From: Cymbidium sinense
Lineage: Eukaryota; Streptophyta; Magnoliopsida; Asparagales; Orchidaceae
NCBI GenBank assembly: GCA_021442155.1
Contig: JAKCPB010000357.1
Location: 25,001 to 89,000 of the forward strand
Length of the DNA stretch: 64,000 nt
Reading direction: 5' to 3'
The notes beneath the pieces were generated by a model. That model was given only the letters and a program-made list of their open reading frames with translations, searched no databases and was not told where the DNA came from. Positions within the stretch are counted from its first letter, which is position 1. Each line of letters opens with the position of its first letter. Shown piece after piece: positions 22,706 through 35,955 of this stretch. The translations under genes were made by a program, and so were the position numbers.

Positions 22706-23744
22706 CAAAAGCCCTAAAACCTAAACTAAAACTTGAACCATAAACCTAAAACCTAGAGCCTTCAAACACTAAACCCTAAACCTTAATAAAAAATAAATTA
22801 AAATAAAAACATAAACTAAAACCTAAACCTAAGCATAAACCAAAAAGGAAAATAAAATAAAAAACTAAAAAACTAAAATAAATAAATAAACCTAAATACT
22901 AAAATAAAATAAATAAAATAAAACTAAATAAAATAAAGAAAATAAAATAATAAAAAAACCTAAAAATAAACTAAAAATATAAAAATAAATAAAATAAAAC
23001 TTAAAAATAAATAAAAAAAACCATAAACTAAAATAAAAATAAAATACCAAAACTTAAACTAAAAAATAAAACCTACTAAACCAAAACTAAAATAAACCTA
23101 AACCTAAACAAAATAAAATAAATAAACTAAACTAAACCTAAACTAAACCACAAAATAAACCTAAAATAAAACTTAAACCTACAAAAATAAATAAAACTAA
23201 ACCAAAACCTAAAATAAATAAAATATACTTAAATAAAATAAAATAAAACTAAACTAAAAATAAATATAAACTTAAAATAAACCTAAAATAAACTAAATAA
23301 GTAAACCTAAAGTAATAAACTAAAGTAAATAAAATAAAATTAAACCTAAATAAATAAAATAAACTAAATATAATTAAAAAACCCTAAATTAAGAAAAATA
23401 ATAAAACTAAAACCCCAATAAAACCTAAAATAACCTATACCTTAAACCTAAACCTAAAACCCTAACCTATCATGACCCTATCTAAACAATAACTAACCAA
23501 AACCAAACTAAAAACCCAACCCAACCCTGAGCCTCCTAATCACCAAACCTACTAAAACCATAAACCCAAACCTACCACTAAACTCTAACAGGCCTAACCC
23601 TAAACCTAAACCCTAAACCCTAAATAAAGCATAAAAAACCCTACCCCACCCTGTTAAACTAAAGTATAAATAAATTAAATATAAACCTAAACTCTAAAAC
23701 CTAAAACCTAAACTAAGAATTAACCCTAAAAATCTCATAACCTA
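22706..23744 (+). repeat. degenerate telomere-like array
   Basis: Mostly C-depleted AAATAAA/CTAAA units, with CCCTAAA-like pockets near 23400-23620. No genes or other features were recognised. Confidence 0.85.
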
Positions 23745-24035
23745 CTAGATCTATAAAATGAAAAGATTATCCCAAAACTAGGTCTGGATATGGAGGTGGT
23801 GTAAATAATGGTGGTTATGGAAAATACAAAAGGTTACAATAAATAAAGTAAAAATAAATATGAATGGATCAACTTCCTACTAAATAAACTAAAAAAAAAA
23901 AATGATTGACTAATATATAACCTACTATAAGATAAATAAAAAAACCTAAAGCTTATCTTTATCTATATCACTTGTGTCTTAGAAAACTTGGTGTGTTACT
24001 TCCTAAATAAAAAATGTTGAATCTAAACTATTAAA
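23745..24035 (+). pseudogene. glycine-rich protein gene fragment, copy C (heavily decayed)
   Basis: Still recognisable by GGTCTGGATATGGAGGTGGT and AATGGTGGTTATGGA (Gly/Tyr codons of copy A), by CTTGTGTCTTAGAAAACTTG matching 3395-3420 of copy A, and by AATGTTGAATCTAAACTATT at its end. Between these the sequence has turned into AATAAA-like repeats. The spread of the array spectrum into the fragment is notable. Confidence 0.65.
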
Positions 24036-24393
24036 AAACCAAAACCAACCCTAAAAAATCCTAAACCCTAAACCCTAAAACCCTAAACCCTAAACCATAA
24101 ACCCTAAAACCTAAACCCTGAACCCTAAACCCTAAACCCTAAACCCTAAACCCCAAACCCTAAACCTTATACCCTAAACCCTCAACTAACCCTAAACCAT
24201 AAACCCTAAACCTTACAAAGGTAAAACCTAAAAATAAAATAAATAAAAAACCTGAACTAAAGTAAAATAAAAAATAAATTAAAATAAAACATAAACTAAA
24301 ACCTAAACCTAAAAAAGAAAATAAAATAAAAAATAGAAAAAAATAAAATAAATAAAAAAAACCTAAACTAAACTAAAAAAATAAAAAAACCTA
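24036..24393 (+). repeat. telomere-like array, C-rich then C-depleted
   Basis: Near-perfect CCCTAAA units at about 24060-24215, then C-depleted units to the tail of the RTE LINE. No gene was seen. Confidence 0.88.
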
Positions 24394-25640
24394 CTACAAC
24401 AACAACAACAACAAGTCTTAACCAACTACGTATTGGCTACATGAATCCTTCTCCATCCATTGTCCTATTATGTGTCAAATTCTCATTTAATTCAAGTATA
24501 CTAATGTCATTTTTTATACATCATAACCATGCTTTTTTAGGTCTACCTCTACCTTTCTTAACATAAGGCAAATCTAATGTATCTACTATCCTAATCGAGT
24601 CATTTGACAGCTGACACTTTATGTGGCCAAACCATCTAAGCTGACTCTCTCTAATCTTATCTGCCACTAGAGATACTCCAACTTTTTCTGGAATATACTC
24701 ATTTCACATTTTATCTTTAAGAGTAAAGCCACTATTCCACCTGAGCATCCTCGTCTCCACAACACTTAACATGGTCTCATGCTTCTCTTTTATTTGCCAA
24801 CATTCTGCACCATAAATTATTACAGGTCTTCCCACAACCTTATAAAATTTTCCCTTAAGTTTAAGCTGTACTTTTCTATCACACAACATGCCATATGCAT
24901 TCCTCCACTTCAACCATTTGAATTCTACTAATAACATCTCCATCTATTTCACCAACATTTTGAATAATAGAGCCTAAATATCTGAATCGCTCACTCTTTT
25001 TAATGACTTGTTCACCTAATGTCACAACACTACCACCATAACTTGTACAACTAAAGTTACACTCCATATATTCAGTTTTAGATCTACTTAAATAAAAACC
25101 TTTAGACTCTAAGGTTGACCTCCATAATTCAAGTTTCTCTTAGACTCCTTCTCTAGTCTTATCAACAAGAAGAATGACATCAGGAAAGAGCATATGCAAA
25201 TGTGCATCTTCTTATAAATGCCTAGTAAGAACATCCATAACTAAAGCAAAAAACATAAGGGCTTAAAGCTGATCCTTGATGTAATTCAACTGAAATAGGA
25301 AAATATTTTGTCAATCCTCCTTGTGTTTGGACATAAGTAATAGCTCTAGTATACATATCCTTAATGACTTAAATATAACCCATATTAACTCCTTTATTTT
25401 CTAGAACTTCCGAAGAACATCTCTTGAAACTTTATAATAAGCTTTCTCTAAATCTATAAAAATCATATGTAAATCCTCCTTGCTTTCATTATACTTCTCC
25501 ATCAAACGTCTAAACAAATGTATAACATCCATAGTAGATCTACCTGGCATGAAACCAAACTGATTGTTAGAAATTTTTGTATCACATAGTAACCTATGCT
25601 CAATTACTCTCTCCCATAATTTTAGTGTGTGACATATTGT
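24394..25640 (-). mobile_element. RTE-type non-LTR retrotransposon relic (RT domain and 3' end)
   Basis: The minus strand carries an RTE-clade reverse transcriptase with stops and frameshifts. In order from 25620: KLWERVIEHRLLCDT, NQFGFMPGRSTMDVIHLFRR, LHMIFIDLEKAYYKV (the AYD position is now Y), MDVLTRHL, LFPDVILLVDKTREG (the FADD box is lost), [17 protein letters not shown] sequence, [10 protein letters not shown] (24879-25067) and [15 protein letters not shown]...RMLRW (24704-24943). It ends at 24394 in a CAACAACAACAACAAC tract, which is (TTG)n on its own strand, the usual 3' tail of plant RTE elements. It is 5'-truncated at about 25640, next to an LTR end. It is inserted against telomere-like DNA. 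Confidence 0.88.
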
Positions 25641-25672
25641 GGTGTTTATTTTTTATATCTATTGTGTGTATA

Positions 25673-28600
25673 TGTAAGGGAGACACCACGCAGATCTGAG
25701 GATGTACTTATTGAAGTGATCAAGTCTAACATCAAAGAATATTGTACTATCTTAAAAGGTAGAAGTCACTACCCTATAATGGACCTAATCACCTAATAAA
25801 GACTCCTAAGGCATGATGGGTCTTCGACTATACAAGAGATTTTTCTCTTATTTTATATGGATGAATAAAGTGGTTTATTTAAACCATGTTCTAAAGCTCA
25901 AGGGCAAGCCCCATAGTTAATTACATCCTAAGGAAGGTGAGTTCCTTCGAAATACTCTTGATTAATGTAGATGATTATTGTCTCAAAAGAATTCAAAGAT
26001 AGGACTATCAATAAATCGCTTATATTTGGAAGATCAAATGGGATAGATTGAAAGGAGAGATTTATTATTGAAGCCAAAGGAGATGAGTAGGGAATGCTCA
26101 TGATACTAGGAAGCCTAGTGAGCATTCCAATCTATCCTATGGTTGGGCTTTATATGTTTAATATTGAGGAAAAATTACATGTTTTAGTCAAAATTTTAAT
26201 AGAAAGCTATGACTTATACTCTAACAACACAAGATTGTTAGGGTGCCTAATAAGCGAGGATTTATGCCTATAGCCCAAGTGGGAAATGACAACCTCAGAT
26301 CCTAAATCTAGGGAGCTTTAGCAAGGTCCAAAGCATGACCTAAATCTAAGGTGAAAGAGGGTATATGATTTATCTCCACAAGAGAGAATAAATCACCCGA
26401 CTGCTGAACTTATAACTGCCTAGGGTGATAGCCAGCTAACTCCTCCTACATTTTAAAACTATGTGGTCAAGTCATATGCTTTGCAAGATGGTTAGGCTGT
26501 TATTTATTTAGAAAAGAAACTAAGTCCTTAAACCCACTCCCTAAGAGACTAGAGTATGAGGGGTATGAATAATGACTTAATCTAATGCAAATTCTTACCA
26601 AATTTTACTTAATCTAGGAATCATTATTTTGATAGAGGCTATAGGATTTTGTATGCCTAAATACATGAGAAGTTGATTAGGGCCAAATCAAAAGAGAAAG
26701 AGTTGTTCTTTCATCATAGGCCCTTAAAGGTTAAGCCCATTTCTATCTGGCAAAGATAGAAGCCCTCTCTTAACAAGAGTGAAATAAGATGATTATGTCT
26801 GAAATTAAACATACAACATCAAGCTAAGGGATTGCTAAATATTTTATTATCTTGATTTAATACTTAAGCTTTTACATGAGGTTATGAGTTATTTTAGAGA
26901 TTTAGTTATAAGTTGTTAGTTTGGGTAGAAAAATTAATTTGTATCCTGGGAGCCTAATCGCATCTAGGCAAAATATTAATTTCCAATCATAAATAAACTA
27001 TGAAGATGCATGTTTTTTTCTAATGTACAAGCTAAACAAAATATTAACCAATTTTGTAAAGCTATCACAAAAAAGATGTGTATAACTAAGAAATGTCTAC
27101 CCTATACATACATCTCAATAATAATGAAAGATGTTATGGGGTTTCTTCATTCTTCTTCTTTCATCTCTTCATTTGATTTGCTCCATTTCTTTCTTACTTT
27201 TGTCTTGATTTGATTTGATGCTCCAAAGGCATCATATGGTACATAAGACATGCTCATCCTAATCCACCATAACACTTATCCTAATCCAAATGTAAAATTA
27301 CATTAAAAGAAAGAAAGTAAATCTAGCTACACCTGCAAAATAAGTGTTAACTAAACACACCATACAACCCAAGCAGTTATACGAATAATTTGGACTTAGC
27401 ACCCCACACATGGGTAACCAAGCCCACCTATCCTAACTTGAGCTATGCTTAGGGGTATAAGCAACCTGCATAACAAAAGCATTTATATTTATATTACAGT
27501 GACCCCTTAAGCAAGACCCCTTATATAAAACATGATTAGGCTAATAATGGCCTAACATCTAGACTATGCACATACACCCTAACATTCAGTCTACAACAAT
27601 ACATCACAAAATAAGCATACATCAAACCATACACTGCCCTAAGTTAAAGCTAGAAGTGGTGACTTAGTCTAAAGTGTGTACATCAAGGCTTGTGTGGTAC
27701 ATCATAACTAGGGTTTAGGGTTATAATTTTGTTAAGTGTGGAGGATTTAATTTATGAAGGGTTGATTTCTCTTTAAATGATTTAATTAATTTGAAGATTT
27801 TACTTAAAAATTTTCTTTTGTTTCATTTGACCTACAAAACAACTAAGTGTTATAAAGAGAAGAAAGAGAGGAAAACTCTATTTCATCTTTACCTTAAGTC
27901 ACTTGTAAAGTAAGTTAATTAATCAATTTCCTTTAGTGAGTGGCTTATTACATGTTTTGATTAACCCTAAGTTTATGTTCACTCTAAATGACCTTGTTCA
28001 ATAAGAAAGACATCTTAGGATTAATTAGAATGAATTACAATCACATAACACATATTCATTCATTTCTTTCCATCATGTTTATCATGCCTATGATTAATTC
28101 CTAAACATACCTATACATATAATGCATGTATTAGCACACTTAAGTGATGAATGTAAAGAAATGTGTTTGAAATTTAGATATTTCACTTGGTTGAATTATG
28201 AATGCATGTCTGTTTAATAGAAAAAGATGGATTTTTCATCCATTAGTTAGATTCACATTCAGATGTATAAAAGTTTTATGTGAGTACAGTGTCATTATTC
28301 TACACCATGGGCGTAAAGTATAAGACCTACTTAAGGCTTCTTAAATCCTCGTAGCCCCCGGGTGTCCAAACTAATATACCACTTTTCTTAGATACAAGTA
28401 ATATATTAGCAACTACAAGGATAGAAAAACTCATGCAAAAGTTATATTTTTAATTTAATTGATTCATGTTTCTTATTCATTGGTTATATCAAGCATTCAT
28501 ATGTATAAGAGTTTTAAGTGAGTACAATGTCATTGTTCTGCACTAAGGGTGTAAGGTACAAGATCAACTTAGGGTTACTTAAAGTCTCCCAGCCCTGAGG

Positions 28601-30060
28601 TGTCCAGACTAATATACCACTTTTCTCAAAGACAGGTGAATGTACAAAAGAGCCATAAGAGCAAGAAACCATGCAAGAAGTCACATTTGATTTGATTGAA
28701 TGATTTACATATGTGATATAAAATTCTAAGTCTTAGCATGGAGATGCATAGGAATAGATTTAGACAAATGTTGTGTTCTTTTTAAATGAACTTTACATTT
28801 ATAAATCCTATATGAATCCATGTAAGATAAGGAAAGAACTTCATATTTCATATCTTATATTATCAACACATGCAAACTTAGAGATAATTGTAATTAATAT
28901 CACTTCATATATTATAATTGATTTATGGGCTTTCAAAAATAGCTTTTGATTTAATAGTAATAATAGCCACACCTATTTTTAATTTAAGTCAACACATGTA
29001 ATTTTTAATAGAAGAAACCATTTCATTTAATTAATTTTAAAAGAAATGAATGCATGATTTCACATGGCAAGCAATACTTAACATGATTAGAAAGAAATAA
29101 AAGAATATAAGCACATGATCTCATTCATCCAAATTAATTCCTAAGGACAATCATATTAAACAAGGCTATTTAAGATAAACCAAAGTTCTTTAAAGAAATT
29201 TTTAATCTTGAGTTTGATTTAATTTAGGAAATATGGAAAGAGGTTTGTTGATCCTAATCCAATTCCCCATGTGTGAATTAATTTGGTTTAATAAAGAATA
29301 TTTAGGTTGATTTTATATTTTGATTAGGTTAAGGTGTGAATTAAGTGAATTAATTAACCTTTACCTATATCACCTTAAGTTAATTAACTAATTAATAATA
29401 AGCAAATTGATATGCAACCATATGAAAAGTAAATTTGTAATGCTCCTAAGAAATGATATGGGCCTAATATAATTAGCTTATGATTAATAGTTAATTAGGC
29501 TTAATGAATCACACTTTTATGGTTTTCACACATGTGAGCTAACCATAATTATTATTATCTCACCTTGCTATTGAACACCCAAAGAGCAACCCAAGATCAA
29601 TTAAAGGTTTGTTAGGTGTGAAGTGGATTTTAGATTGAGTTAAACTTTATTAATTAGTTGATTGAATTCTTTGATTACATTTTGATTAGGATGATGAAAT
29701 TAATTTAGGGGGAGGGATCAAGGACAAGGCCTCAATCCTTAATCCCTAAGTCATTTCAAACACTTAATTAGGCTCTGATTTTTGTCTTGGAAGTTAATTG
29801 ATTAATTAAGCAATCAATTACCTCATTAATCATCAATTCATTTATTTCCAAAAAGTGAAGGAAATCTAAAAAAATGAAATAGGAAAAATATCCCAATTAC
29901 ACTTTCTATGTTCCCTTACTGTTCCATAGAGGTAATTAGGCTTAAATAATTAATTAAACCATTATTCATTCACTAATTATCACTAATTAAATTAAGAGAG
30001 CAATTTAGGCTTAATCAATTGATTTCCATAATTAAGCAATCAATAAAATCCTAGAACTGC
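25673..30060 (-). mobile_element. long LTR, copy B (truncated)
   Basis: Reversed relative to copy A. Its terminal end lies at 25673 (TGTAAGGGAGACACCACG, the complement of ...GGTGTCC..ACA), and homology runs to about 30060, where it is replaced by a LINE 3' end. The TTGACC field and the TGACCTCAC end are therefore missing. It shares with the other copies the GATGTACT..TT..AAGTGATC start, the TCCTATGGTTGGGCTTTATAT block near 26135, and two ~250-bp modules. No coding region was seen. Confidence 0.75.
28260..28680 (-). repeat. two ~250-bp modules inside LTR B
   Basis: Two copies of the block with TAAGGTACAAGA, CTACTTAA..CCTCG, GTGTCCA.ACTAATATACCA and CTTTTCT, about 235 bp apart. This is the reverse complement of the triple module in LTR A. 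Confidence 0.8.
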
Positions 30061-30510
30061 CTTTGTGAGGTTTGTTGGCTATGATGGTTAGGATGTTAAA
30101 TCTTTTTTGTTGGTTGGTAGTAATATTTATGTAAACCTCCTTTCAAAATATGGTCACAATTTTTGTTGCCCTTCTAATTTTATGATTGAGTGAGCCTTTT
30201 CTTTTATTTTCTTTCCTTCTTTATCTTTGTTTATTTTCTTTTATTTGTGTTTATCTTTGCTTTAGTTTTTCCTTCCGTGTTTCCTTGTTCTTATGTCTCT
30301 TAGATGGATTGTTCACCTTCAGGATTGTGTTGTTCTTTTTTCTTAGTTTTTCTTTTTGCCTTTTGCTATCTTTTGTATTCGTTAGGGTATTTTTCTCTTA
30401 GGTACTTTTATAGCTCTTTTATGCAGTAGTCTTTGAGTTTTATCCCCTTTAAGGTCATCATTTCCTTTTCTTTTTGGAAATAAAATTTCCATTTTTCCCA
30501 AAAAATAAAA
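30061..30510 (+). mobile_element. L1-type LINE 3' end fragment
   Basis: T-rich, TTTTC/TTTG-rich 3'-UTR-like sequence. It ends CTTTTTGGAAATAAAATTTC followed by an A-rich tail (AAAAAATAAAAATAAAAAAC), then telomere-like repeats. The composition and ending resemble 3' ends of plant L1 LINEs and the stretch at 63300-64000. It is strongly 5'-truncated. The hydrophobic frame at 30186-30401 is an effect of T-richness, not a gene. Confidence 0.6.
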
Positions 30511-32487
30511 ATAAAAAACATAAACCTTAAACCCTAAATCCCAAACCCTAAACCCTAAACCATAAAAACCTAAAAACCTAAACCTAAACTAAATAAAGCT
30601 AAAAAATAAAATAAATAAATAAACCTAAACCTAAATAAAATAAAAAATAAAATAAAATAAAAACTAAAACTAAAACCTAAACCTAAACCTAAATGTAAAA
30701 ATGTAATAAAATAAAAATTAAAACTAAACTAAAATATAATAAATAAAAACCTAAACTAAATAAAAAAAGAAAACAAACCTAAAAATAAAAAACCTAAATA
30801 AAAAAAACTAAATGTAAAATAAAAATAAAATAAACCTAAAATAAACTTAAAATAAAAACTAAATAAAAATCTAAACCTAAAAAATAAACCTAAAAATAAA
30901 TAAATAATTAAACATAAAGCCTAAACTAAAATAAACTAAACTAAAAAAAAATAAAACCTAAACCTAAACCTAAAATAAACTAAACCTAAACCTAAGCCTA
31001 AAACATAAATAAAATAAAAAATAAAGTAAACCTAAACCTAAACTATAAAATAAACCTAAACCTAAAATAAAACCTAAACCTAACCTCAAAAAAAATAAAA
31101 AAACCTAAACCTAAACCTAAAAGTAAAAAAATAAAACCTAAACCTAAAATAAAAATAAACTAAACAAAAAATATGCATAAACCTAAACCTAACCTAAAAC
31201 AAACTAAAATAAAAAATTAAACTAAATAAATAAAATTAAACTAAATAAAATAAAAAAATAAATAAAATAAATAAATAAATAAACTAAATAAACCTAAGCC
31301 AACTAGTTTACTTAATTTTTAAAATTAAACTTTAAAACCATAAATCCTAAACCCTAAACCCTTAAACTAACCCTAAACCATAAACCCTAAACCTACAACC
31401 CTAAACCCTAAACCCTAAACCCTAAAAAAATCTTAAACTCTAAACCCTAAACCTAACCCTAAACCCTAAACCCTAAACCACAAAATAAAACCCTAAAAAC
31501 CCTAAACCTTAAAGACTTAACCCTAAACCCTAAATTAACTCAAAACCCTAAGCTAACCCTAAACCATAAGCCCTAAAAACCTAAAAATCTAATCCTAAAC
31601 TAAATAAAACCTAATAACAAAATAAATAAAATAAAATAAAATAAAATAAAAACCTAAACTAAAACCTAAACCTAAACCTAAAAGATAAACCTAAAAATAA
31701 AATAAAAAAATAAAACCTAATCCTAAACTAAAAAAACTAAACTAAATAAAAAAAATAAAAATAAACAAAATGCTTAACCTAAAATAAAATAAACTAAACT
31801 ATAATAAAAACCTAAACCTAAAATAAACTAAACTAAACAAAAAACCTAAACTAAATAAAATAAAAACTTAAATAAACCTAAACCTAAACTAAAAATAAAA
31901 CCTAAAAATAAACCTAAAATAAAATAAAAAAAATATAATAAAAAAAAAGTAAAAAATAAAAAACTAAACTAAAAAAATATAAAAAAACCTAAATATAAAA
32001 TAAACTAAAATAACCTAAACTAAAATAAATAAAAAAATAAAAAAAATAAACTAAATAAAATAAAAATAAACTAATAAAAAAAATAAACAAATAAACCTAA
32101 AATTTAAAAAAACCTAAACCTAAACTATAAACCCTAAACCTTAAACCCTAAACCTTATCCCAAAACATAAACCCCAAACCCTAAACTAACCTTAAATCCT
32201 AAACACTAAACCCTTAAAACCCTAAACCAAAACCTAAACTAAAAACTAACTAAACAAACCTAAAACTAAATAAACAAACCCTAACCTAAACCCCAACCTA
32301 AACTAAAATTTAAACCTTAAAACCATAAACCCTAAATCCTAAAAGCATAAAGCCTAAAACCCTAAATCCTAATGCTTAAAGCCTAAAGCCTAAAGCCTAA
32401 CCTTAAACCACAAACCTTAAACCAAAACCTAAAGTAACTAAATAAATTAAAAAATAAACTTAAATTCTATAACATAGTAAACTAAAC
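30511..32487 (+). repeat. degenerate telomere-like array
   Basis: C-depleted from 30600 to about 31300, CCCTAAA-rich at 31330-31620, C-depleted again at 31620-32100, and C-rich at 32110-32480, where it meets the glycine-rich fragment D. No genes were seen. Confidence 0.86.
31304..31325 (+). repeat. array spacer motif, copy 4
   Basis: TAGTTTACTTAATTTTTAAA, preceded by ACTAAATAAACCTAAGCC. CCCTAAA units follow. Confidence 0.8.
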
Positions 32488-32755
32488 CCTAAGAAGAACC
32501 TTGACAAGAAGAACATCACCATCAACTAGATATGGAGGTGAAGGCTGAAAGGTTAAGCAGGTGAAAGTACTAGTGACTAAGGAGGTGGAGGAGCTGGAGG
32601 TTAAAAATGTAAGCTAAAGAGGTAAGATAAATCCAATAATGGGAACTAGAAATTAAAGAACATACTATGACTTTATAGAGATAGTTATCTAGGGTTTTCA
32701 TTTGCTCTATCATAAATCTAAAAATGTCATAAAAACTTGATGTAAATGAAATAAA
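32488..32755 (+). pseudogene. glycine-rich protein gene fragment, copy D
   Basis: Starts with the shared lead-in (AACCTTGACAAGAAGAACATCA, CATCAACTAG), then GGAGGTGAAGGCTGA and GGAGGTGGAGGAGCTGGAGG, then AATGGGAACTAGAAATTAAAG and ATCTAGGGTTTTCATTTGCTC, matching 3290-3360 of copy A. Most glycine codons are lost. Frames are broken throughout. Confidence 0.65.
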
Positions 32756-33702
32756 AAAAAAAAATAAAACCTAAGCTAAAATAAATAAACTAAAATAAAT
32801 AAAACTAAATAAATAAACCCAAAAAATGATAAAAAAATAAAGTAAAATAAAAAATAAACCAAAAAACCTAAACCTAACCTAAACCTAAACCCTAAATCAT
32901 AAACCCTAAACCTCCAAAACCATAAACCCTAAACCCTAAACCCAAAAAATCCTAAACTAAACCCTAAAACCTATAAACCCAAACTAATCCCTAAACCTAA
33001 ACCTAAACCCTAAACCTATACCCTAAAACCTAAAATCTAACCTAAATAAATAAACTAAAATAAATAAATAAAACCTAAACCTAACTAAAATAAAAAATAA
33101 AATAAAATAAAAACCTAAACATAAACCTAAACATAAAAATAAAATAAAATAAAATAAAACTAAACTAAAATAAAATAAATAAAGACCTAAACTAAACTAA
33201 AAAAATAAAATAAACCTAAATAAAATAAATAAAATAAAAACTTAACATAAAATAAAATTAAAATAAACCTAAAATAAAATAAAATATAAACTAAATAAAA
33301 ACCTAAACCTAAAAATAAAAAAAATAAAACCTAAACCCTAAACTAAAAGAAAACCTAACCATAAAATAAAAATAAAATAATTGAAAACCTAAACTAAATT
33401 AAACTAAACTAAAATAAAAATATAAAATATAAAAAAATAAAACCTAAACCTAAAAAATAAAATAAAACCTAATCCTAAAATAAAATAAAAGCTAAACCTA
33501 AAATAAATTAAAATAAACTAAACTAAAAAAAATAAACTTAAAACTAAATAAAACTAAAAAAACTAAAATAAAATAAATAAACCTAAAATAAACAAACTAA
33601 ACTATATAAAAATAAAAAATAAACCTAAATAAAAAATAAAAAATAAAATAAATTAAAATAAATAAAAAATATATTAAATAAACTAAATAAACCTAACCTT
33701 AT

Positions 33703-33728
33703 TGATTTACTTAATTTAAAAAAAAAAA
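33703..33728 (+). repeat. array spacer motif, copy 5
   Basis: TGATTTACTTAATTTAAAAA, preceded by AACTAAATAAACCTAACC. A C-rich array follows. Confidence 0.8.
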
Positions 33729-35338
33729 TCCTAAACCCTATATCTTAAACACTAAACCCTAAATATCAAAATTAACCCTAAACGCTAAAAAACCCTAAAC
33801 CCTAAACTAACCATAAACCCTAAACCATAAACCCTAAACCCTAACCCTAACCCTAAACCCTAAACCCTAAAACCTAAACCCTAAACACTAAAACCCTAAA
33901 TAAAAACTAACCTAAGCTATAACACTATAACCCTAAAACCATAAACCTAAAGCCTAAAATAAACCCTAATAAACCCAAACCCAAACTAATAAAACCCTAA
34001 ACCTAAAGCTAAAATAACCTAACCCTAACCTAAACCTAAACATAAAATACTCTAAACCTAAACTAAAACCCTAAACCTAAACCTAAAAAAAAATCTAAAA
34101 AACTTAAAGTAAACCTAAATAAAATAAATAAAAAACCTAAACCTAAATAAAAATAAAATAAAATAAACAAAAAAAAACCTATAAACCTAAACTAAACCTA
34201 AAATTAAAATAAAATAAAAATAAAATAAATTAAAACCTAAACTAAACTAAAAAAAAAGAAAATAAACCTAAATAATAACAAAAACTAAAATAAACTAAAA
34301 TAAATAAAAAATAAACTAAATAAACCTAAACCCACAAACTACTAAAAATCCTAAACCCTAAACCTAAACCCTAAACCTAAACCCCGTACCCTATGCCATA
34401 AACCCTAAAAATCTCTAAGCCCTAAACTAACCGTAAACCCTAAATCTTAAACCCTAAATCCTAAACCCTAACCCTAACCCAAAACCCTAAACCCTAAAAC
34501 CTAAACCTTAAACCCTTAAACTCTAAACCTTAAACCATAAATAAAACCTAAACCCTAAAAACCATAAACCCTAAAGCCTAAACCCTAAACCCTAAACTAA
34601 GCTAAACCTAACCTAAACCCTAAACCCTATAACCCTAAACCCTAACTTAAACACTAAACCCTAAAAAACTATAATCTAAACCCTAAAACCCTAAAACCAT
34701 AAAAGCCTAAACCCTAAAAACGTAAAAACTTAAACCTAAACTAAATAAAACCTAATAATAAAATAAATAAATAAACATAAGCCTAAATAAAATAAACAAA
34801 TAAAATAGAATAAAACCCTAAACTAAAATGTAAGCCTAAACCTGAAAATAAAATAAAAATAAAAATAAAATAAAATAAAATAAATAAAAACCTAAACTAA
34901 ACTAAAAAAAATAAAATGAACCTAAGAACAAAAACTTAAATAAAATACAAATTAATTATAAAATAAAATAAAAACTAAACCTAAAATAAAAATAAAATAA
35001 AGCTAAAATAAAATAAAATAAAAGCAAAATAAAAACCTAAACCAAAAAATAAACCTAAAAATAAATAAAAAATAAAACCTAAACCCTAAACTAAAAAAAA
35101 CCTAAACCTAAACCCTAAACTAAAAAAAACCTAAACCTAAAATAAAAATAAAATTAACAAAATAAACTAAACCTAAACCAAAACTAAAATAAACAAAACC
35201 TAAACATAAACCTAAAATAAACTAAACTTAAACCTAAACTAAACTAAATAAAATAAAATAATAAAATAAAATAAACTAAGCAAAAAAAAGATATCCTAAA
35301 ATAAACCTAAAATAAACCTAAAAATAAAAAACCAAAAA

Positions 35339-35375
<37 letters not shown>

Positions 35376-35556
35376 ACTTAAACCTTAAAATAAAATAAAA
35401 ATAAAACTCAACTAAAAATACCTAAACCTAAAATAAACTAAAATGAAAACCTAAACTAAAATAAATAAAATAAAATAAATTAATTAAACTAAATAAAAAG
35501 TAAAAATAAAATAAACTCAAATAAATAAAAAATAAATTAAATAAACATGAACCTAT

Positions 35557-35578
35557 TGATTTACTTTTTAAAAAAAAA
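35557..35578 (+). repeat. array spacer motif, copy 6
   Basis: TGATTTACTTTTTAAAAAAA, preceded by AAATTAAATAAACATGAACC. A C-rich array and then glycine-rich fragment E follow. Confidence 0.75.
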
Positions 35579-35861
35579 CCTAAACCGTAACTCCTAAACC
35601 ATAAAACTAACCTTAAACCCTAAACCTAAACCCTAAACCCTAAAACCCTAAAGCCTAAATCCTAAACCCTCAACCCTAAACCCTAAACCCTAAATCCTAA
35701 ATTATAAACCATAAACTCAAAACCCTAAACCCTAAAACCCTAAACCCTAAGCCCTAACACCAAACCCAAAACCAAACTAAAACGCAACCCTAAACCCTAA
35801 ACCCCAAACCCCAAATCCTAAAATCAACACTAAACTAACCTTAAACCTAAATCAAAACTAA

Positions 35862-35955
35862 TTGAACCGGGAATTGGTAGAACCTTGATGCAGTGAACAT
35901 CACCAACTATCGCCTAGATGTGGTGGAGGCAATGTGGAGGTGAAGGTGGTGTTTA
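35862..35955 (+). pseudogene. glycine-rich protein gene fragment, copy E (5' part only)
   Basis: Carries the lead-in GAATTGGTAGAACCTTGATG and CATCACCAACTA and then GGTGGAGGCAATGTGGAGG. It is cut after about 90 bp, just before the terminal end of LTR C. The missing 3' part suggests a break at or near the LTR. Confidence 0.65.

Larger units (their letters stand above)
32756..35861 (+). repeat. degenerate telomere-like array
   Basis: Alternating C-depleted blocks and CCCTAAA-rich pockets (32880-33030, 33735-34080, 34345-34730, 35580-35850). It includes a pure A run of about 30 bases at 35341-35370. No genes were seen. Confidence 0.86.

Noticed and set aside
25928..26125. 65-codon minus-strand frame in LTR B
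   Set aside because: The equivalent parts of LTRs C and D are interrupted, and no domain was recognised.
30186..30401. Hydrophobic 71-codon frame, possible membrane peptide
   Set aside because: It comes from TTT/CTT-rich LINE 3' UTR sequence; the same happens at 63627-63992.
35341..35370. A30 run as a retrocopy poly(A) tail
   Set aside because: Array sequence lies on both sides and no transcript-like sequence precedes it; expansion of an A run in the array is simpler.
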